Shown here in pieces: positions 23,222 to 32,856 of a stretch of 64,000 nt of DNA. The notes under the pieces are model-generated. The model saw only the letters and a list, made by a program, of their open reading frames with translations. It was not told the DNA's origin and did no database searches. Made by a program: the position numbers and the translations under genes. Source of the DNA: Verrucomicrobiales bacterium. GTDB taxonomy: Bacteria; Verrucomicrobiota; Verrucomicrobiia; Limisphaerales; UBA11320. How positions within the stretch are numbered: the stretch's first letter is position 1; each line of letters starts with the position of its first letter. The DNA lies in assembly GCA_016793885.1 (NCBI GenBank), contig JAEUHE010000002.1:22302-86301 (forward strand), written 5' to 3'.

Positions 23222-24868
23222 ATGTCTGAGGAATTGCCCATGCCCATCACGAATCCGATCCTGTCCGGCTTCAATCCCGACCCGTCGATCCTCCGGGTCG
23301 GGGATGACTACTACATCGCCACTTCGACCTTTGAATGGTTCCCCGGCGTGCAGATCCATCACTCGCGCGACCTCGTCCACTGGCGATTGCTGACACGGCC
23401 ACTCCGGCGCGCAAGCCAGCTCGACATGCTCGGCGATCCGGATTCGTGCGGGGTCTGGGCGCCGTGCCTGAGCTACGCGGATGGGTTATTCTGGTTGATC
23501 TACACCGATGTGAAGCGCTTCGGTCGTGCCAGCGTGGCTGGCGCCAGCGGCTCCTCGATGCGGGATTTCCACAACTACCTCGTGACCTGTCCGACGATTG
23601 ACGGCGACTGGTCCGACCCCGTTTATCTCAACAGCAGTGGCTTTGATCCCTCGCTGTTCCACGAGGACAACGGCAGGAAGTATTTGCTGAACATGCTCTG
23701 GGATCATCGGCCGGGGCACAATCGCTTCGCTGGAATCGTGCTCCAGGAATACTCCGTCACGGAGCGCCGACTCATCGGTGAGCGCGTGAACATCTTCAAA
23801 GGAACCGAACTCGGCTTCACCGAGGCCCCGCATCTCTACAAACGCGACGGCTGGTATTACCTCCTCACCGCCGAAGGGGGCACCAACTGGAACCACGCGG
23901 TCACCATGGCCCGCTCTCGCACGCTCACTGGCCCGTACGAGCTGCACCCAGACACCTACATCCTGAGCGCGAGACAGCGCCCCGACTGCGAGTTGCAACG
24001 CGCCGGGCACGCCAGTCTCGTCGAAACACAAACGGGCGAAACCTACCTGGCTTATCTCGTCGGTCGACCGCTGCGCAACCGAGGTCGCTGCACGCTCGGC
24101 CGCGAAACCGCGATTCAAAAGATGGCCTGGGGTGAGGACGGTTGGCTACGGACGCTGGATGGGCAAGGGATCCCGTCCATCAAGACGCCGGCCCCGGCTC
24201 TGCCGCCCCAGCCGTTCCCGTCCGGCCTGGTGCGGGAGCATTTCGACACGCCGAACCTCCCACTCGACTTCCAATGGCCCCGGACGCCGTATCCGGAGGA
24301 GATCTTCAGCCTCACGGCACGGCCGGGATTTTTGCGCCTGTTCGGTCGCGAGACGCTGGGCAGCCTTTACCGCCAGGCCCTGGTCGCACGGCGTCAACAG
24401 TCTCATTGCTTCAGCGCATCGACGGTCATCGAGTTCGAGCCCGACCACTTCCAACAACTCGCCGGCCTGATCTGCTATTACAACAGCACCAAGTTCCACT
24501 ACCTCTACCTCTCGCACGACGAAGCCATCGGAAAGCATCTGCGCGTGATGTCCTGCGCCCCGGACTCGATGCAGGCCGACGCCTTCACTCCACCGATTGC
24601 CATCCCCGCCGGCAAGCCCGTGCACCTGCGTGTGGAGGTTGATTTCGAGCGGATGCGCCTTGGATACCGTGTGGATGCCAGGGACGCAGATTGGCGATGG
24701 CTGCCGCAGCAGTTCGATGCCAGCATTCTGTCCGACGAATGCCTCGCTCCAGGCCAGGCCCATTTCACCGGCGCGTTCGTCGGCATGGCGTGCCAGGACA
24801 TCTCAGGCATGCGTAGGCCCGCGGACTTCGACTTTTTCGAGTATGTGGAGCGGGAGTTCAAGGACTGA
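23222..24868 (+). CDS. GH43 beta-xylosidase/arabinofuranosidase, cytoplasmic
   Basis: A 548-residue glycoside hydrolase family 43 enzyme of the two-domain xylosidase group. The five-bladed propeller carries the catalytic base Asp20 in FNPDPS, the pKa-modulating Asp142 in GFDPSLF and the acid Glu201 in LGFTEAPHLYKRDGWYYLL. Other family motifs: DDYYIATSTFEWFPGVQIHH and DSCGVWAPCLSY. The C-terminal ~200 residues are the beta-sandwich domain that closes the active site in this subgroup (QQLAGLICYYNSTKFHYLYL). No signal peptide, so it likely acts on imported xylo-oligosaccharides. The ATG at 23240 (MPITNP) matches the usual family start and may be the true one. Its 3' end overlaps the convergent gene on the other strand by 11 bp. 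Confidence 0.94.
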   Translation: MSEELPMPITNPILSGFNPDPSILRVGDDYYIATSTFEWFPGVQIHHSRDLVHWRLLTRPLRRASQLDMLGDPDSCGVWAPCLSYADGLFWLIYTDVKRFGRASVAGASGSSMRDFHNYLVTCPTIDGDWSDPVYLNSSGFDPSLFHEDNGRKYLLNMLWDHRPGHNRFAGIVLQEYSVTERRLIGERVNIFKGTELGFTEAPHLYKRDGWYYLLTAEGGTNWNHAVTMARSRTLTGPYELHPDTYILSARQRPDCELQRAGHASLVETQTGETYLAYLVGRPLRNRGRCTLGRETAIQKMAWGEDGWLRTLDGQGIPSIKTPAPALPPQPFPSGLVREHFDTPNLPLDFQWPRTPYPEEIFSLTARPGFLRLFGRETLGSLYRQALVARRQQSHCFSASTVIEFEPDHFQQLAGLICYYNSTKFHYLYLSHDEAIGKHLRVMSCAPDSMQADAFTPPIAIPAGKPVHLRVEVDFERMRLGYRVDARDADWRWLPQQFDASILSDECLAPGQAHFTGAFVGMACQDISGMRRPADFDFFEYVEREFKD

Positions 24869-27800
24869 TCACGCGGAAGTAACGTTGCGGATAGAGGTTC
24901 AGGCCAGCCTCTGCGTAGGGTTCTGTAAATTGATAGATGCCCGAGACGTCGGCTGAGTTGGTCAGCACAGGCATCCATGGGATGGGCGCGGTCAGTGTCG
25001 GCGTTGCTTCGAGGATGTAGCTGACAAAAGGCACGCCCTGACCGGTGATGACCATCTTCTCACCGCCGTCCGGCGCGATGCCGGTGATCTTCGAGCCGGG
25101 GATTTCCACGCGGCGCAGAACAACATCGTTGCCGTCGCCGCCCTGATATGTGATGTGGTAGGTGCTCGAGCCGCTGCCCACGAAGGAGCCTTCGGTGGTG
25201 TTGAGGAAGAACCCGTTGATCGGACCTGGGCTGGTCTTCTCCAGAATCAGAAATGTGTCGTTCGTGGTGGGAAGAAAGCCAACGGTGAAGAACAGGCGCG
25301 TGTTGCTCAGGATGACGTTCCCATCGACGCGAAGCTGGTCGTACTGCGCAATGGGTATCGTGCCATTGATCTCGATGCGCAGGTCGGAATCGGTTAGGTC
25401 GGCGTGGCCGGCGACCGTGAGCCGTCCGGGGCTGGCACCCGGCGAGACGGTTCCGCCCGGGTAAGGGAAAATCGCAGGGACGCTGCCATTGCCGGCGAGC
25501 ACGCCAAAGGGCGTGTTGGTGATGGTAACGAGCGGACGGTTTAGCTGCACAAGCAAGCTGGAGGCGATGCTGCCGTTAACGACCAGCGTGCCTTCGGTGG
25601 CACCGGATGCGCCGGTGTAGGTATGCGTGCCGTTTAGGATGAGGGTACCCGCCCCGATCTTCTCGAAACCGCCTGCACCGCTGATCACGCCGTCGAAGGT
25701 GGTGGAGAGATCGTTACGTCCTACGATGAGGCCACTAGTTGGATTGCTAAAGTCGATGTTACCGCTGCCTTCGATGGAGCCGACCATGTCCAGGAAGCCA
25801 TCGAGGATCAACTGACCGCTGCCGTTGATCAGCACGCGAGTTCCGTTGTTAATCTCATCGCCCAACCCGCGCACGATCACCCGGTCAGTATTCGGGAGAC
25901 CCACGTTGTCGCCGATGACGAGTGTACTGGCGTTGATGGCCTCGCTCGTGGGTTTGTCGAGAATCAGGTCACCGTCGGCCACGGTGGTGAGCCCAGCGAA
26001 GGTGTTGGCCGGGAGCCCGTTCAGGATGAGGTGGCCGGGGCCGACTTTCCGCAAGCCACCAGGGCCGCTGATCGCGCCACCAAGGGAGAGCGTGCGGGGA
26101 ATGCTCAAGACGGAGATGGTGTTCTCCGGCGCCAGCAAGGTGATCGGACCATTCCATTGGTTGAGGCCGGTAAAATTCTCCAGCACGACCGGCGAGCCAG
26201 GGCCGGTGCTGTTCAGCGTTAACGGTTCCATCGTGACGATGTTGCCTCCCGAAGGCTGGAGAAAAATCCTCGCTCCGTTGGTGCCGGACACGGTAGTGCC
26301 TGCGTCGGACGAACCGAGCGCACTGGAGTGCGAAAGAATCAGCGTGCCGTCAGTGACGGAAACGGGGCCAGTGAAGGTGTTCGCGCCGGTCAGTTGTAGG
26401 GGACCATTCCAGCCCTTGTTAAAGCCTGCGGGCGCACCGCCGTCGCTGATCTCGGCCGTGATGAGCAGACTGAGGTTATTCACATCACCTTCGGTGTAGG
26501 CACTGATGCTACGGGTGGCGCCGCCCAGCGAAAGGTGTCCGTGGATACGTGCAGGTTCGGTCTCGAAGAAAGAGCGAATGGAACTGAGGCTGTCGTTGAG
26601 CGTGAGTATCCCGGCACCCGTTTCGATGGTGCTGCCGCCACGAACCGTGAGCCTGCCAACCGTGTCGTTGAAGCCGGCAAGATCAAGCACACCACCAGTA
26701 TGGAGTTCGACGTGAGTGGTGTCGGCTATCTGGTTGTTCTTAATCATCCAAGCTCGAGTGGAGCCCTGCGAGCCGAAGAGGGAGAACCAATATCCCGAAA
26801 TCACGGGCTGGTGGAACACGCCGTCCATGATGAAGTTACCCTCAAACACAGCACTGTATCCCTCATAGCTATTCGTGTAGGGAGTCTTGAACTGCAGCGT
26901 GCCGGGGCCTCGCTTGCTCCATCCGTCGGGGCCGGAGATTTGACCGACGACGGTGAGGGTGGCGTTTGTCTCGACACCGAAGTAAAGGTGCTGCTCAAGC
27001 CGGAGATTGCCGAGCCAGGAAACGTTCCCCTTGAGTAGGCGCAAGTGAGAGTCGGGAGTCGGATTGCCGAGGTCCGCTGCTTCAATGGACTCAGGAATCC
27101 CAAAACTGGTCGGAGGCTCTAGGTAGAGCGTTCCACCCAGAAAGCGGGTGACGCCGTTGGTGGTCCCGAGGGCGTGGCCATCGCTGATCGTGATGGTGCC
27201 GCCTTTGATCTCCACGTCGCCCGAGAAGATATTCGACTGGCTGAGGAAAAGATCGCCGCGGTTTGTTTTGATGAGGTCGGCAGTACTGACACCGGAAATC
27301 TGTGCACTAATGTTTAATTGCGCCCCGGATGCAACATCCACGATCTGCGCGGCATCGCCGCGCGAGCCAAGATTCAGCCGGCCAGCGATGGTCGACTCCT
27401 TGCTCACGACGCTCGGCACGGAAGCGTAGATGCCGCCGTCGACATTGAGGATGCCCGCGCCGGTGGTGACAGTGCCGCCACGCAGGTTGAGCGTGCCAAT
27501 GGTGTCGTCATCGCCACTGAGTTCGAGGCTGCCGGTGGCGAGGACCGAAACGATCGAAGTGTCAGCGATTTGATGATCACGGTCCAACACAGCAATGTCG
27601 CCAATGACGGTGCTGGCGAAGTCACCGATGACGAGGTTCCCGGCGATGGCCGTGGTGCCGACGAGGGTAAGGCCACCCGAAAGATTGTAGCGGTTCAGGC
27701 GGAGGACTCCGCGGCCAACGGTGGTAGTACCTGTGAACGTGTTTGCGCCGAGCCCTTCGAACCAGAGGCCGCCAGGGTTATTTTTGAACACGCCGCCCGT

Positions 27801-28319
27801 GCCGGCGATAGTCCCGGCGATGGTGATGTCCCCGGGACCTTCTGGCACCAGCGTTCGGGATGTGAGATTGATGTCGCCGTTCACCGTCAAACTGGCCCCG
27901 GCGTCAACAACCTCGAATGAAATGCTCGTTTCAGGCCCTCCGAACGTGATGTCCAAGTCGATGATGTGGTTGCCTGCAGGGTTGCCTACGTTGACCGAGT
28001 TGGTGATCGTGACGCGATTGCCGCGCAGGCGGTAGCCTCCGGTACCAAAGCAGTTGATGACCGAGAACGTCGTTCCTGCAGCGAAATTATTCGTGTTGCT
28101 CGTCTTGCGCGCACCGGATTCCACGAACTGGAGAATGTCCCCGGGCGAAGGCGCGACGCCACCCTGCCAGTTCCCGCCCGTGGTCCAGTTGCCGCTGGTG
28201 GCGGAGGCACCGGTCCAGAAGCGAGTGGCGGCGAAAGCGGACTGAGCCATGCAGAGGACAAGAAGTGAAAGAACCGCAGTGGCGGCGCGGCGGGCGACGG
28301 TACTACTGGAGATGTTCAT
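24858..28319 (-). CDS. Large secreted protein with autotransporter-associated beta-strand repeats
   Basis: About 1153 residues. The open frame reaches 28535, but MNISSSTVARRAATAVLSLL at 28319 starts a typical signal peptide ending QSAFA, so 28319 is used. The mature chain opens with TRFWTGASATSGNWTTGGNW, the usual start of these proteins. At least six beta-strand repeats of the PATR type follow, each with a GGxxKxGxGxLxLxGxNTFTGxT-like pattern and G(T/V)L.L; examples are LQLTGANTFTGPVSVTDGTL and LILNGTHTYTGASGATEGTL. No autotransporter barrel is visible. The C-terminus (ATPTLTAPIPWMPVLTNS...QRYFRVIS) matches the short tail common on secreted Verrucomicrobia proteins. Probably an extracellular or surface beta-helix; ligand unknown. 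Confidence 0.85.
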   Translation of the reverse strand: MNISSSTVARRAATAVLSLLVLCMAQSAFAATRFWTGASATSGNWTTGGNWQGGVAPSPGDILQFVESGARKTSNTNNFAAGTTFSVINCFGTGGYRLRGNRVTITNSVNVGNPAGNHIIDLDITFGGPETSISFEVVDAGASLTVNGDINLTSRTLVPEGPGDITIAGTIAGTGGVFKNNPGGLWFEGLGANTFTGTTTVGRGVLRLNRYNLSGGLTLVGTTAIAGNLVIGDFASTVIGDIAVLDRDHQIADTSIVSVLATGSLELSGDDDTIGTLNLRGGTVTTGAGILNVDGGIYASVPSVVSKESTIAGRLNLGSRGDAAQIVDVASGAQLNISAQISGVSTADLIKTNRGDLFLSQSNIFSGDVEIKGGTITISDGHALGTTNGVTRFLGGTLYLEPPTSFGIPESIEAADLGNPTPDSHLRLLKGNVSWLGNLRLEQHLYFGVETNATLTVVGQISGPDGWSKRGPGTLQFKTPYTNSYEGYSAVFEGNFIMDGVFHQPVISGYWFSLFGSQGSTRAWMIKNNQIADTTHVELHTGGVLDLAGFNDTVGRLTVRGGSTIETGAGILTLNDSLSSIRSFFETEPARIHGHLSLGGATRSISAYTEGDVNNLSLLITAEISDGGAPAGFNKGWNGPLQLTGANTFTGPVSVTDGTLILSHSSALGSSDAGTTVSGTNGARIFLQPSGGNIVTMEPLTLNSTGPGSPVVLENFTGLNQWNGPITLLAPENTISVLSIPRTLSLGGAISGPGGLRKVGPGHLILNGLPANTFAGLTTVADGDLILDKPTSEAINASTLVIGDNVGLPNTDRVIVRGLGDEINNGTRVLINGSGQLILDGFLDMVGSIEGSGNIDFSNPTSGLIVGRNDLSTTFDGVISGAGGFEKIGAGTLILNGTHTYTGASGATEGTLVVNGSIASSLLVQLNRPLVTITNTPFGVLAGNGSVPAIFPYPGGTVSPGASPGRLTVAGHADLTDSDLRIEINGTIPIAQYDQLRVDGNVILSNTRLFFTVGFLPTTNDTFLILEKTSPGPINGFFLNTTEGSFVGSGSSTYHITYQGGDGNDVVLRRVEIPGSKITGIAPDGGEKMVITGQGVPFVSYILEATPTLTAPIPWMPVLTNSADVSGIYQFTEPYAEAGLNLYPQRYFRVISP

Positions 28320-28550
28320 GAAGGGGACGAGACTGCTGGGCGAGTCTTTGATAAGAATTATGTGGAACAACATTACAAGCAATTCCGGAACGAGCCCTCT
28401 GCCGCGGACCGGCACGAGGAGATCCTTGGCGATCCAAGTAGATCGTCGGAATTCCAGCATCATAGTGGCGATAAACGCGCCAAATGCAAGGCTAAGGATG
28501 AGATGAGACTCGGAACGCTGCTCGCTCGCGACCAAGGTGAGAGAGACTTT

Positions 28551-29090
28551 TTAGCCGCAAAAAACACAAGAAGACGAAAGAGGAGGACAACGGCACGAAT
28601 CACTGAGTCCCAATCCCATTCGGTTTTTTCGTCGTCTTTCGCTTTTTGCGGCTAAACGTCTCCTCCCCTGATCCGCGGCTACGTTGGCCCGGCGGCACCC
28701 CACCGCCCAGAACCGGACACCCAGCTGCGGAGGCGGAATGAACCAATTACCGAGCAGGCTGCTTTTAGCCGCAAAAAACAAAAAATGACGAAAGAGGGGG
28801 ACAACGCAATGAATCACTGAGTCCCAATCCCATTCGGTTTTTTCGCCGTCTTTCGCTTTTTGCGGCTAAAAGTCCCCTCCCCATTCCGCGGTCCCGCTGG
28901 CCTGACAACACACCGCGCAGAACCGAACATCCAGCTGCGGAGGACGAATGCCCCAATTACCGAGAGAGCTGCATTTAGCCGCAAGAAACAAAAGAAGACG
29001 AAAGAGGAAGACAACGGCACGAATTACCAAGTCCCAATCCCATTCGGTTTTTTCGTCGTCTTTCGCTTTTTGCGGCTAAACGTCCCAAGG
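28551..29090 (+). repeat. Stem-loop repeat array 1 (family A, 3 copies)
   Basis: Three copies of a ~106-bp stem-loop joined by ~106-bp GC-rich linkers, with unit starts at 28551, 28765 and 28975. Each unit opens with TTTAGCCGCAAAAAAC and closes with CTTTTTGCGGCTAAA; the arms pair over ~30 bases with a few mismatches. The loop holds GAATCACTGAGTCCCAATCC and a T-run. Linkers share CCGGACACCCAGCTGCGGAGG-like sequence. The array lies between two divergent genes, so it is not a simple terminator. Apparent reading frames inside it (LAAKSERRRKNRMG) are artefacts of the repeat. Region 28320-28550 shows nothing else recognisable. Confidence 0.92.
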
Positions 29091-29201
29091 TAGGGCAAAG
29101 TTATTTTCGTATGATCTACTTGTCGCTGTCCGCGCCCCTGGCGACTGCAGGATAGGATTCACAGGCGGATTAGGATACTTTGCTCTTTTCATGGAGACGG
29201 G

Positions 29202-30596
29202 GTGCACCTAGGTTGCCAGTCAGTGAAGACCTTGACCTCCAACGCAGCTTCCAGGGCGCCACGCCCAACTAGGCGACTCCGCAGTATTCCTGGTCTGGTC
29301 CTGGCGGTATCCGGGCTCCTGGCCCTTTTTCCTCCCAATCTCCAAGCGCAGGAGACTCCAGTCGCGTTCGTCGGTGCCCAAATACTCCCGATTCAAGGTC
29401 CGCCGCTAGAAGCAGGGGTAATGGTGGTGCATCACGGTCGGATTGTCTTTATCGGGCCCAAAGGCAGCGTCGTGCCAGAAGGTGCGACGATTCGCAATGT
29501 CGAGGGGAAGATTCTCATGCCCGGACTCATTGACACCCACAGCCATATTGGAAGTCCGGAAGGTGGCGACTCCTCGGCTCCCATTCAGCCAGACACCCGG
29601 GTTCTGGACTCAATCGACGTTCGCGATGCGAGCCTGCAAAAGGCCCAAGCGGGCGGAATCACCACGGTGAACATCATGCCAGGCTCCGGCCATCTGATCA
29701 GCGGGCAGACGCTCTATCTCAAGTTGCGCGAAGGTTTGGTTATCAACGAGTTGTTCATCACCAATGACTCGGGCAAAGCGGTTGGGGGTCTCAAAATGGC
29801 GAACGGCACGAATTCCCGCCGTGACCCTCCTTTCCCCGGCACGCGAGCGAAGTCCGCCGCCTTGGTGCGGGAGAAGTTCGTTGCCGCGCAGGAATATCGC
29901 GAAAAGATCCTGAGAGCGAAGGGCGACGCAGAAAAAATGCCCTCGCGTGACCTGGCTTTGGAAACGTTGGTTGAGGTTCTGGAGGGCCGCCGGGTGGTGC
30001 ACCATCACACCCATCGTCATGACGACATTCTGACCGTGCTTCGGCTGCAAAAGGAATTCGGATTCCGGGTGGTGCTTCATCATGTGAGCGACGCCTGGAA
30101 GGTGGCCAAGGAGATCGCCCTGGCCGGTGCCTCCTGCTCGATCATTGTCATCGACAGCCCCGGGGGAAAACTGGAGGCGAAGGATATAGACTGGAAGAAT
30201 GGCGCCGCGTTGGAACAGGCCGGGGCTCGCATCGGCTTTCATACCGATGATCCAGTCACCGATTCTCGACTCTTTCTGCGGTCGGCGGCCCTCTCGGTTC
30301 GGGCGGGGATGTCCCGCGAGACCGCCCTTCGCGGGTTGACGCTCGCAGGCGCGGAGATGCTGGATCTTCAGGCTCGAGTGGGCTCCTTGGAGATCGGCAA
30401 GGACGCCGACTTCATCGTGTTGTCCGGCGACCCGCTGAGCGTTTACACCCATGTGCTGGAGACCTGGGTTGAAGGCAAGAAAGTGTTCGATCGAACCGAT
30501 CCGAAGGATCGACTCTGGTCAACGGGAGGACTGGGAGCGGGAAATCCTCGAGCAGCTCATCTCTGCTGCTTTGGAACATGGGAGGAGGCGCGATGA
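29202..30596 (+). CDS. Exported metal-dependent amidohydrolase
   Basis: A 464-residue amidohydrolase-superfamily protein, imidazolonepropionase/prolidase-like subgroup. There is no suitable ATG; the GTG at 29202 has GGAG five bases upstream, and the GTG at 29223 is an alternative. A signal peptide lies at ~28-50 (GLVLAVSGLLALFPPNLQA). The metal-binding DTHSHIG is at residues 111-117; further ligands are probably in HHHTHRHDD (~267) and the Asp of HTDDPVTDS. The C-terminal composite domain ends with LEIGKDADFIVLSGDPLSVYTHVLETWVEGK. Members hydrolyse cyclic amides or peptides; the substrate is unknown. The stop overlaps the next gene by four bases, so the two are coupled. Confidence 0.87.
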   Translation: MHLGCQSVKTLTSNAASRAPRPTRRLRSIPGLVLAVSGLLALFPPNLQAQETPVAFVGAQILPIQGPPLEAGVMVVHHGRIVFIGPKGSVVPEGATIRNVEGKILMPGLIDTHSHIGSPEGGDSSAPIQPDTRVLDSIDVRDASLQKAQAGGITTVNIMPGSGHLISGQTLYLKLREGLVINELFITNDSGKAVGGLKMANGTNSRRDPPFPGTRAKSAALVREKFVAAQEYREKILRAKGDAEKMPSRDLALETLVEVLEGRRVVHHHTHRHDDILTVLRLQKEFGFRVVLHHVSDAWKVAKEIALAGASCSIIVIDSPGGKLEAKDIDWKNGAALEQAGARIGFHTDDPVTDSRLFLRSAALSVRAGMSRETALRGLTLAGAEMLDLQARVGSLEIGKDADFIVLSGDPLSVYTHVLETWVEGKKVFDRTDPKDRLWSTGGLGAGNPRAAHLCCFGTWEEAR

Positions 30597-31819
30597 ACCG
30601 TGTTTGGATCTCGACATTCACGCTCTGGATGGGCTGCCTGCTGCAATCTGGACAGGCGGCCGAAAACCTCGCCATCCATGGCGAGACCGTTCACACCATG
30701 GCCGGCCCTCCGCTCAAGGACGGGGTCGTTTTGGTTCAGGACGGCAAAATCACCTCCGTCGGTGCGGCGGCAAGCATGCGCATCCCGGACGGATTCAAAA
30801 GGCTGCAGGCACGAGTCGTGACCCCCGGTCTGATTGACGCGCGCACGGTGGTCGGACTCTCGGGGATCCTGAATCAACCTCACGACCAGGAGCAGATGGA
30901 AAGGTCCGCTCCCGTGCAGCCGGAGTTGCGCGCCATCGATGCCTACAACTCGCGCGATGACTTGGTGGATTACGTCCGGAGCTTCGGCGTGACCACACTC
31001 CATACCGGTCATGCCCCAGGCTCGGTAATCTCCGGTCAGACCATGGTGGTGAAAACGTATCCTCCTAGTCTGGATCAGGCCCTGATTCTCCCTGAGTCAA
31101 TGATCGCAGCCACTTTGGGCGGCGGGTCGACGAGCGGCGAGAAGGGAAAGTCGCCCGGGACGCGGGCCAAAGCCATGGCGATGCTCCGGGCGGAGTTGCT
31201 GAAAGCTCAAGACTATGTTCGAAAGCAGGCGGTTCCCGACCTCGAGAAACGCCCCGCCAGGGATCTTCACCTGGAGACCTTGGGCAGGGCGCTGTCGGGA
31301 AAGCAGCCCTTGTTAATCACCGTGCACCGGCATCAGGACATCCTGGCCGCCCTGCGCCTAGCGGACGAGTTCAAGCTCAAGATCGTTCTGGATGGGGTTG
31401 CGGATGCCCCTCTAGTCATCGATGCGATCAAAGCCAGCGGGTTCCCCGTGGTCCTGCATCCAACCCAGTTTCGTTCCAGCGGAGAAGCGGAGAACTTGAG
31501 CATGGAGACGGCCTCCAAGCTTCAGGCCGCCGGCATTTCCTTCGCCCTTCAGAGCGGCTTCGAAACCTACGTCCCCAAAACGCGAATCGTGCTCCTGGAA
31601 GCCGCAGTGGCAGCGGCGAACGGCTTAACCTTCGATCAGGCCCTGGCATCGATCACGATCTCGGCCGCTAAGGTGTTGGGTTTAGAGCAGCGCCTCGGCT
31701 CCCTGGAGCCAGGAAAGGATGCCGACCTCGCGCTGTACGACGGGGATCCGTTTGAATATACCACGCATTGCATCGCGGTGATCGTCTCAGGTGTGCAGAC
31801 CGACGCTCGGCCGCGCTAG
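30593..31819 (+). CDS. Exported amidohydrolase paralogue lacking the HxH metal motif
   Basis: About 408 residues from the ATGA overlap at 30593, which also starts a good signal peptide (TFTLWMGCLLQSGQA). It is homologous to the preceding gene along its length: LIDARTVVGLSG stands where LIDTHSHIG stands in the partner, and ITVHRHQDILA and LEPGKDADLALYDGDPFEYT are conserved. The first metal-binding HxH is therefore missing, while later histidines remain. It may be a catalytically altered or inactive subunit forming a heterodimer with its neighbour, or may bind metal in another way. Tandem pairs with unequal active sites are known in this superfamily. Function beyond that is not readable. Confidence 0.8.
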   Translation: MNRVWISTFTLWMGCLLQSGQAAENLAIHGETVHTMAGPPLKDGVVLVQDGKITSVGAAASMRIPDGFKRLQARVVTPGLIDARTVVGLSGILNQPHDQEQMERSAPVQPELRAIDAYNSRDDLVDYVRSFGVTTLHTGHAPGSVISGQTMVVKTYPPSLDQALILPESMIAATLGGGSTSGEKGKSPGTRAKAMAMLRAELLKAQDYVRKQAVPDLEKRPARDLHLETLGRALSGKQPLLITVHRHQDILAALRLADEFKLKIVLDGVADAPLVIDAIKASGFPVVLHPTQFRSSGEAENLSMETASKLQAAGISFALQSGFETYVPKTRIVLLEAAVAAANGLTFDQALASITISAAKVLGLEQRLGSLEPGKDADLALYDGDPFEYTTHCIAVIVSGVQTDARPR

Positions 31820-31863
31820 TAAGCCGTCAGACTGCTCGCTCGCGGGAACGTGCTGAGGAGCTC

Positions 31864-32850
31864 TCTAGCCGCAAAAAACAAAAGAAGACGAAAGAGGGGG
31901 ACAACGGCACGAATCACTAAGTCCCAATCCCATTCGGTTTTTTCGTCGTCTTTCGCTTTTTGCGGCTACACGTCCCCTCCCCATTCCGCGGTCCCGTTGA
32001 ACTCACAGCACACACCGCGCACAACCGGACATCCAGCTGCGGAGGCTGAATGACCCAATTTCCGAGCAGGCTGCTTTTAGCCGCAAAAAACAAAAAATGA
32101 CGAAAGAGGGGGACAACGGAATGAATCACTGAGTCCCAATCCCCTTCGGTTTTTTCGTCGTCTTTCGCTTTTTGCGGCTAAACGTCCCCTCCCCAGTCCG
32201 CGGTCACGTTGAACTCACAGCACACACCGCGCACAACCGGACATCCAGCTGCGGAGGCGTGATGACCCAATTTCCGAGCAGGTTGCTTTTAGCCGCAAAA
32301 AACAAAAGAAGACGAAAGAGCAGGACAACGGCACGAATCACTAAGTCCCAATCCCATTCGGTTTTTTCGTCGTCTTTCGCTTTTTGCGGCTAAACGTCCC
32401 TCCCCAGTCCGCGGTCACGTTGAACTCACAGCACACACCGCGCACAACCGGACATCCAGCTGCGGAGGCTGAATGACCCAATTACCAAGCAGGCTGGTTT
32501 TAGCCGCAAAAAACAAAAAATGACGAAAGAGGGGGACAACGGAATGAATCACTGAGTCCCAATCCCCTTCGGTTTTTTCGTCGTCTTTCGCTTTTTGCGG
32601 CTAAACGTCCCTCCCCATTCCGCGGTCCCGTTGAACTCACAGCACACACCGCGCAGAACCGGACATCCAACTGCGGAGGCTGAATGACCCGATTACCGAG
32701 GCTGCTTTTAGCCGCAAAAAACAAAAAATGACGAAAGAGGGGGACAACGGAATGAATCACTGAGTCCCAATCCCCTTCGGTTTTTTCGTCGTCTTTCGCT
32801 TTTTGCGGCTAAACGTCCCCTCCCCGGTCCGCGGTCACGTTGGCCCGGCG
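31864..32850 (+). repeat. Stem-loop repeat array 2 (family A, 5 copies)
   Basis: The largest array: unit starts at 31865, 32077, 32289, 32500 and 32708, so the period is 208-212 bp. Stem-loops alternate between two subtypes, one with AACAAAAGAAGACG and one with AACAAAAAATGACG in the left arm, which suggests expansion by duplication of neighbouring units. Linkers carry GCACACACCGCGCACAACCGG. The array fills the space between two convergent genes (30593-31819 and 32857-41673). Confidence 0.93.
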
Positions 32851-32856
32851 GAGAAG

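Noticed and set aside
24858..28319. PEP-CTERM sorting signal or autotransporter barrel on the PATR protein
   Set aside because: The C-terminus ends QRYFRVIS without a PEP motif, membrane helix plus basic tail, or barrel strands.
28551..32830. Small minus-strand 'genes' with LAAKSERRRKNRMG
   Set aside because: They recur identically in many repeat units and arise from the repeat's own arms and loop; no independent coding evidence.
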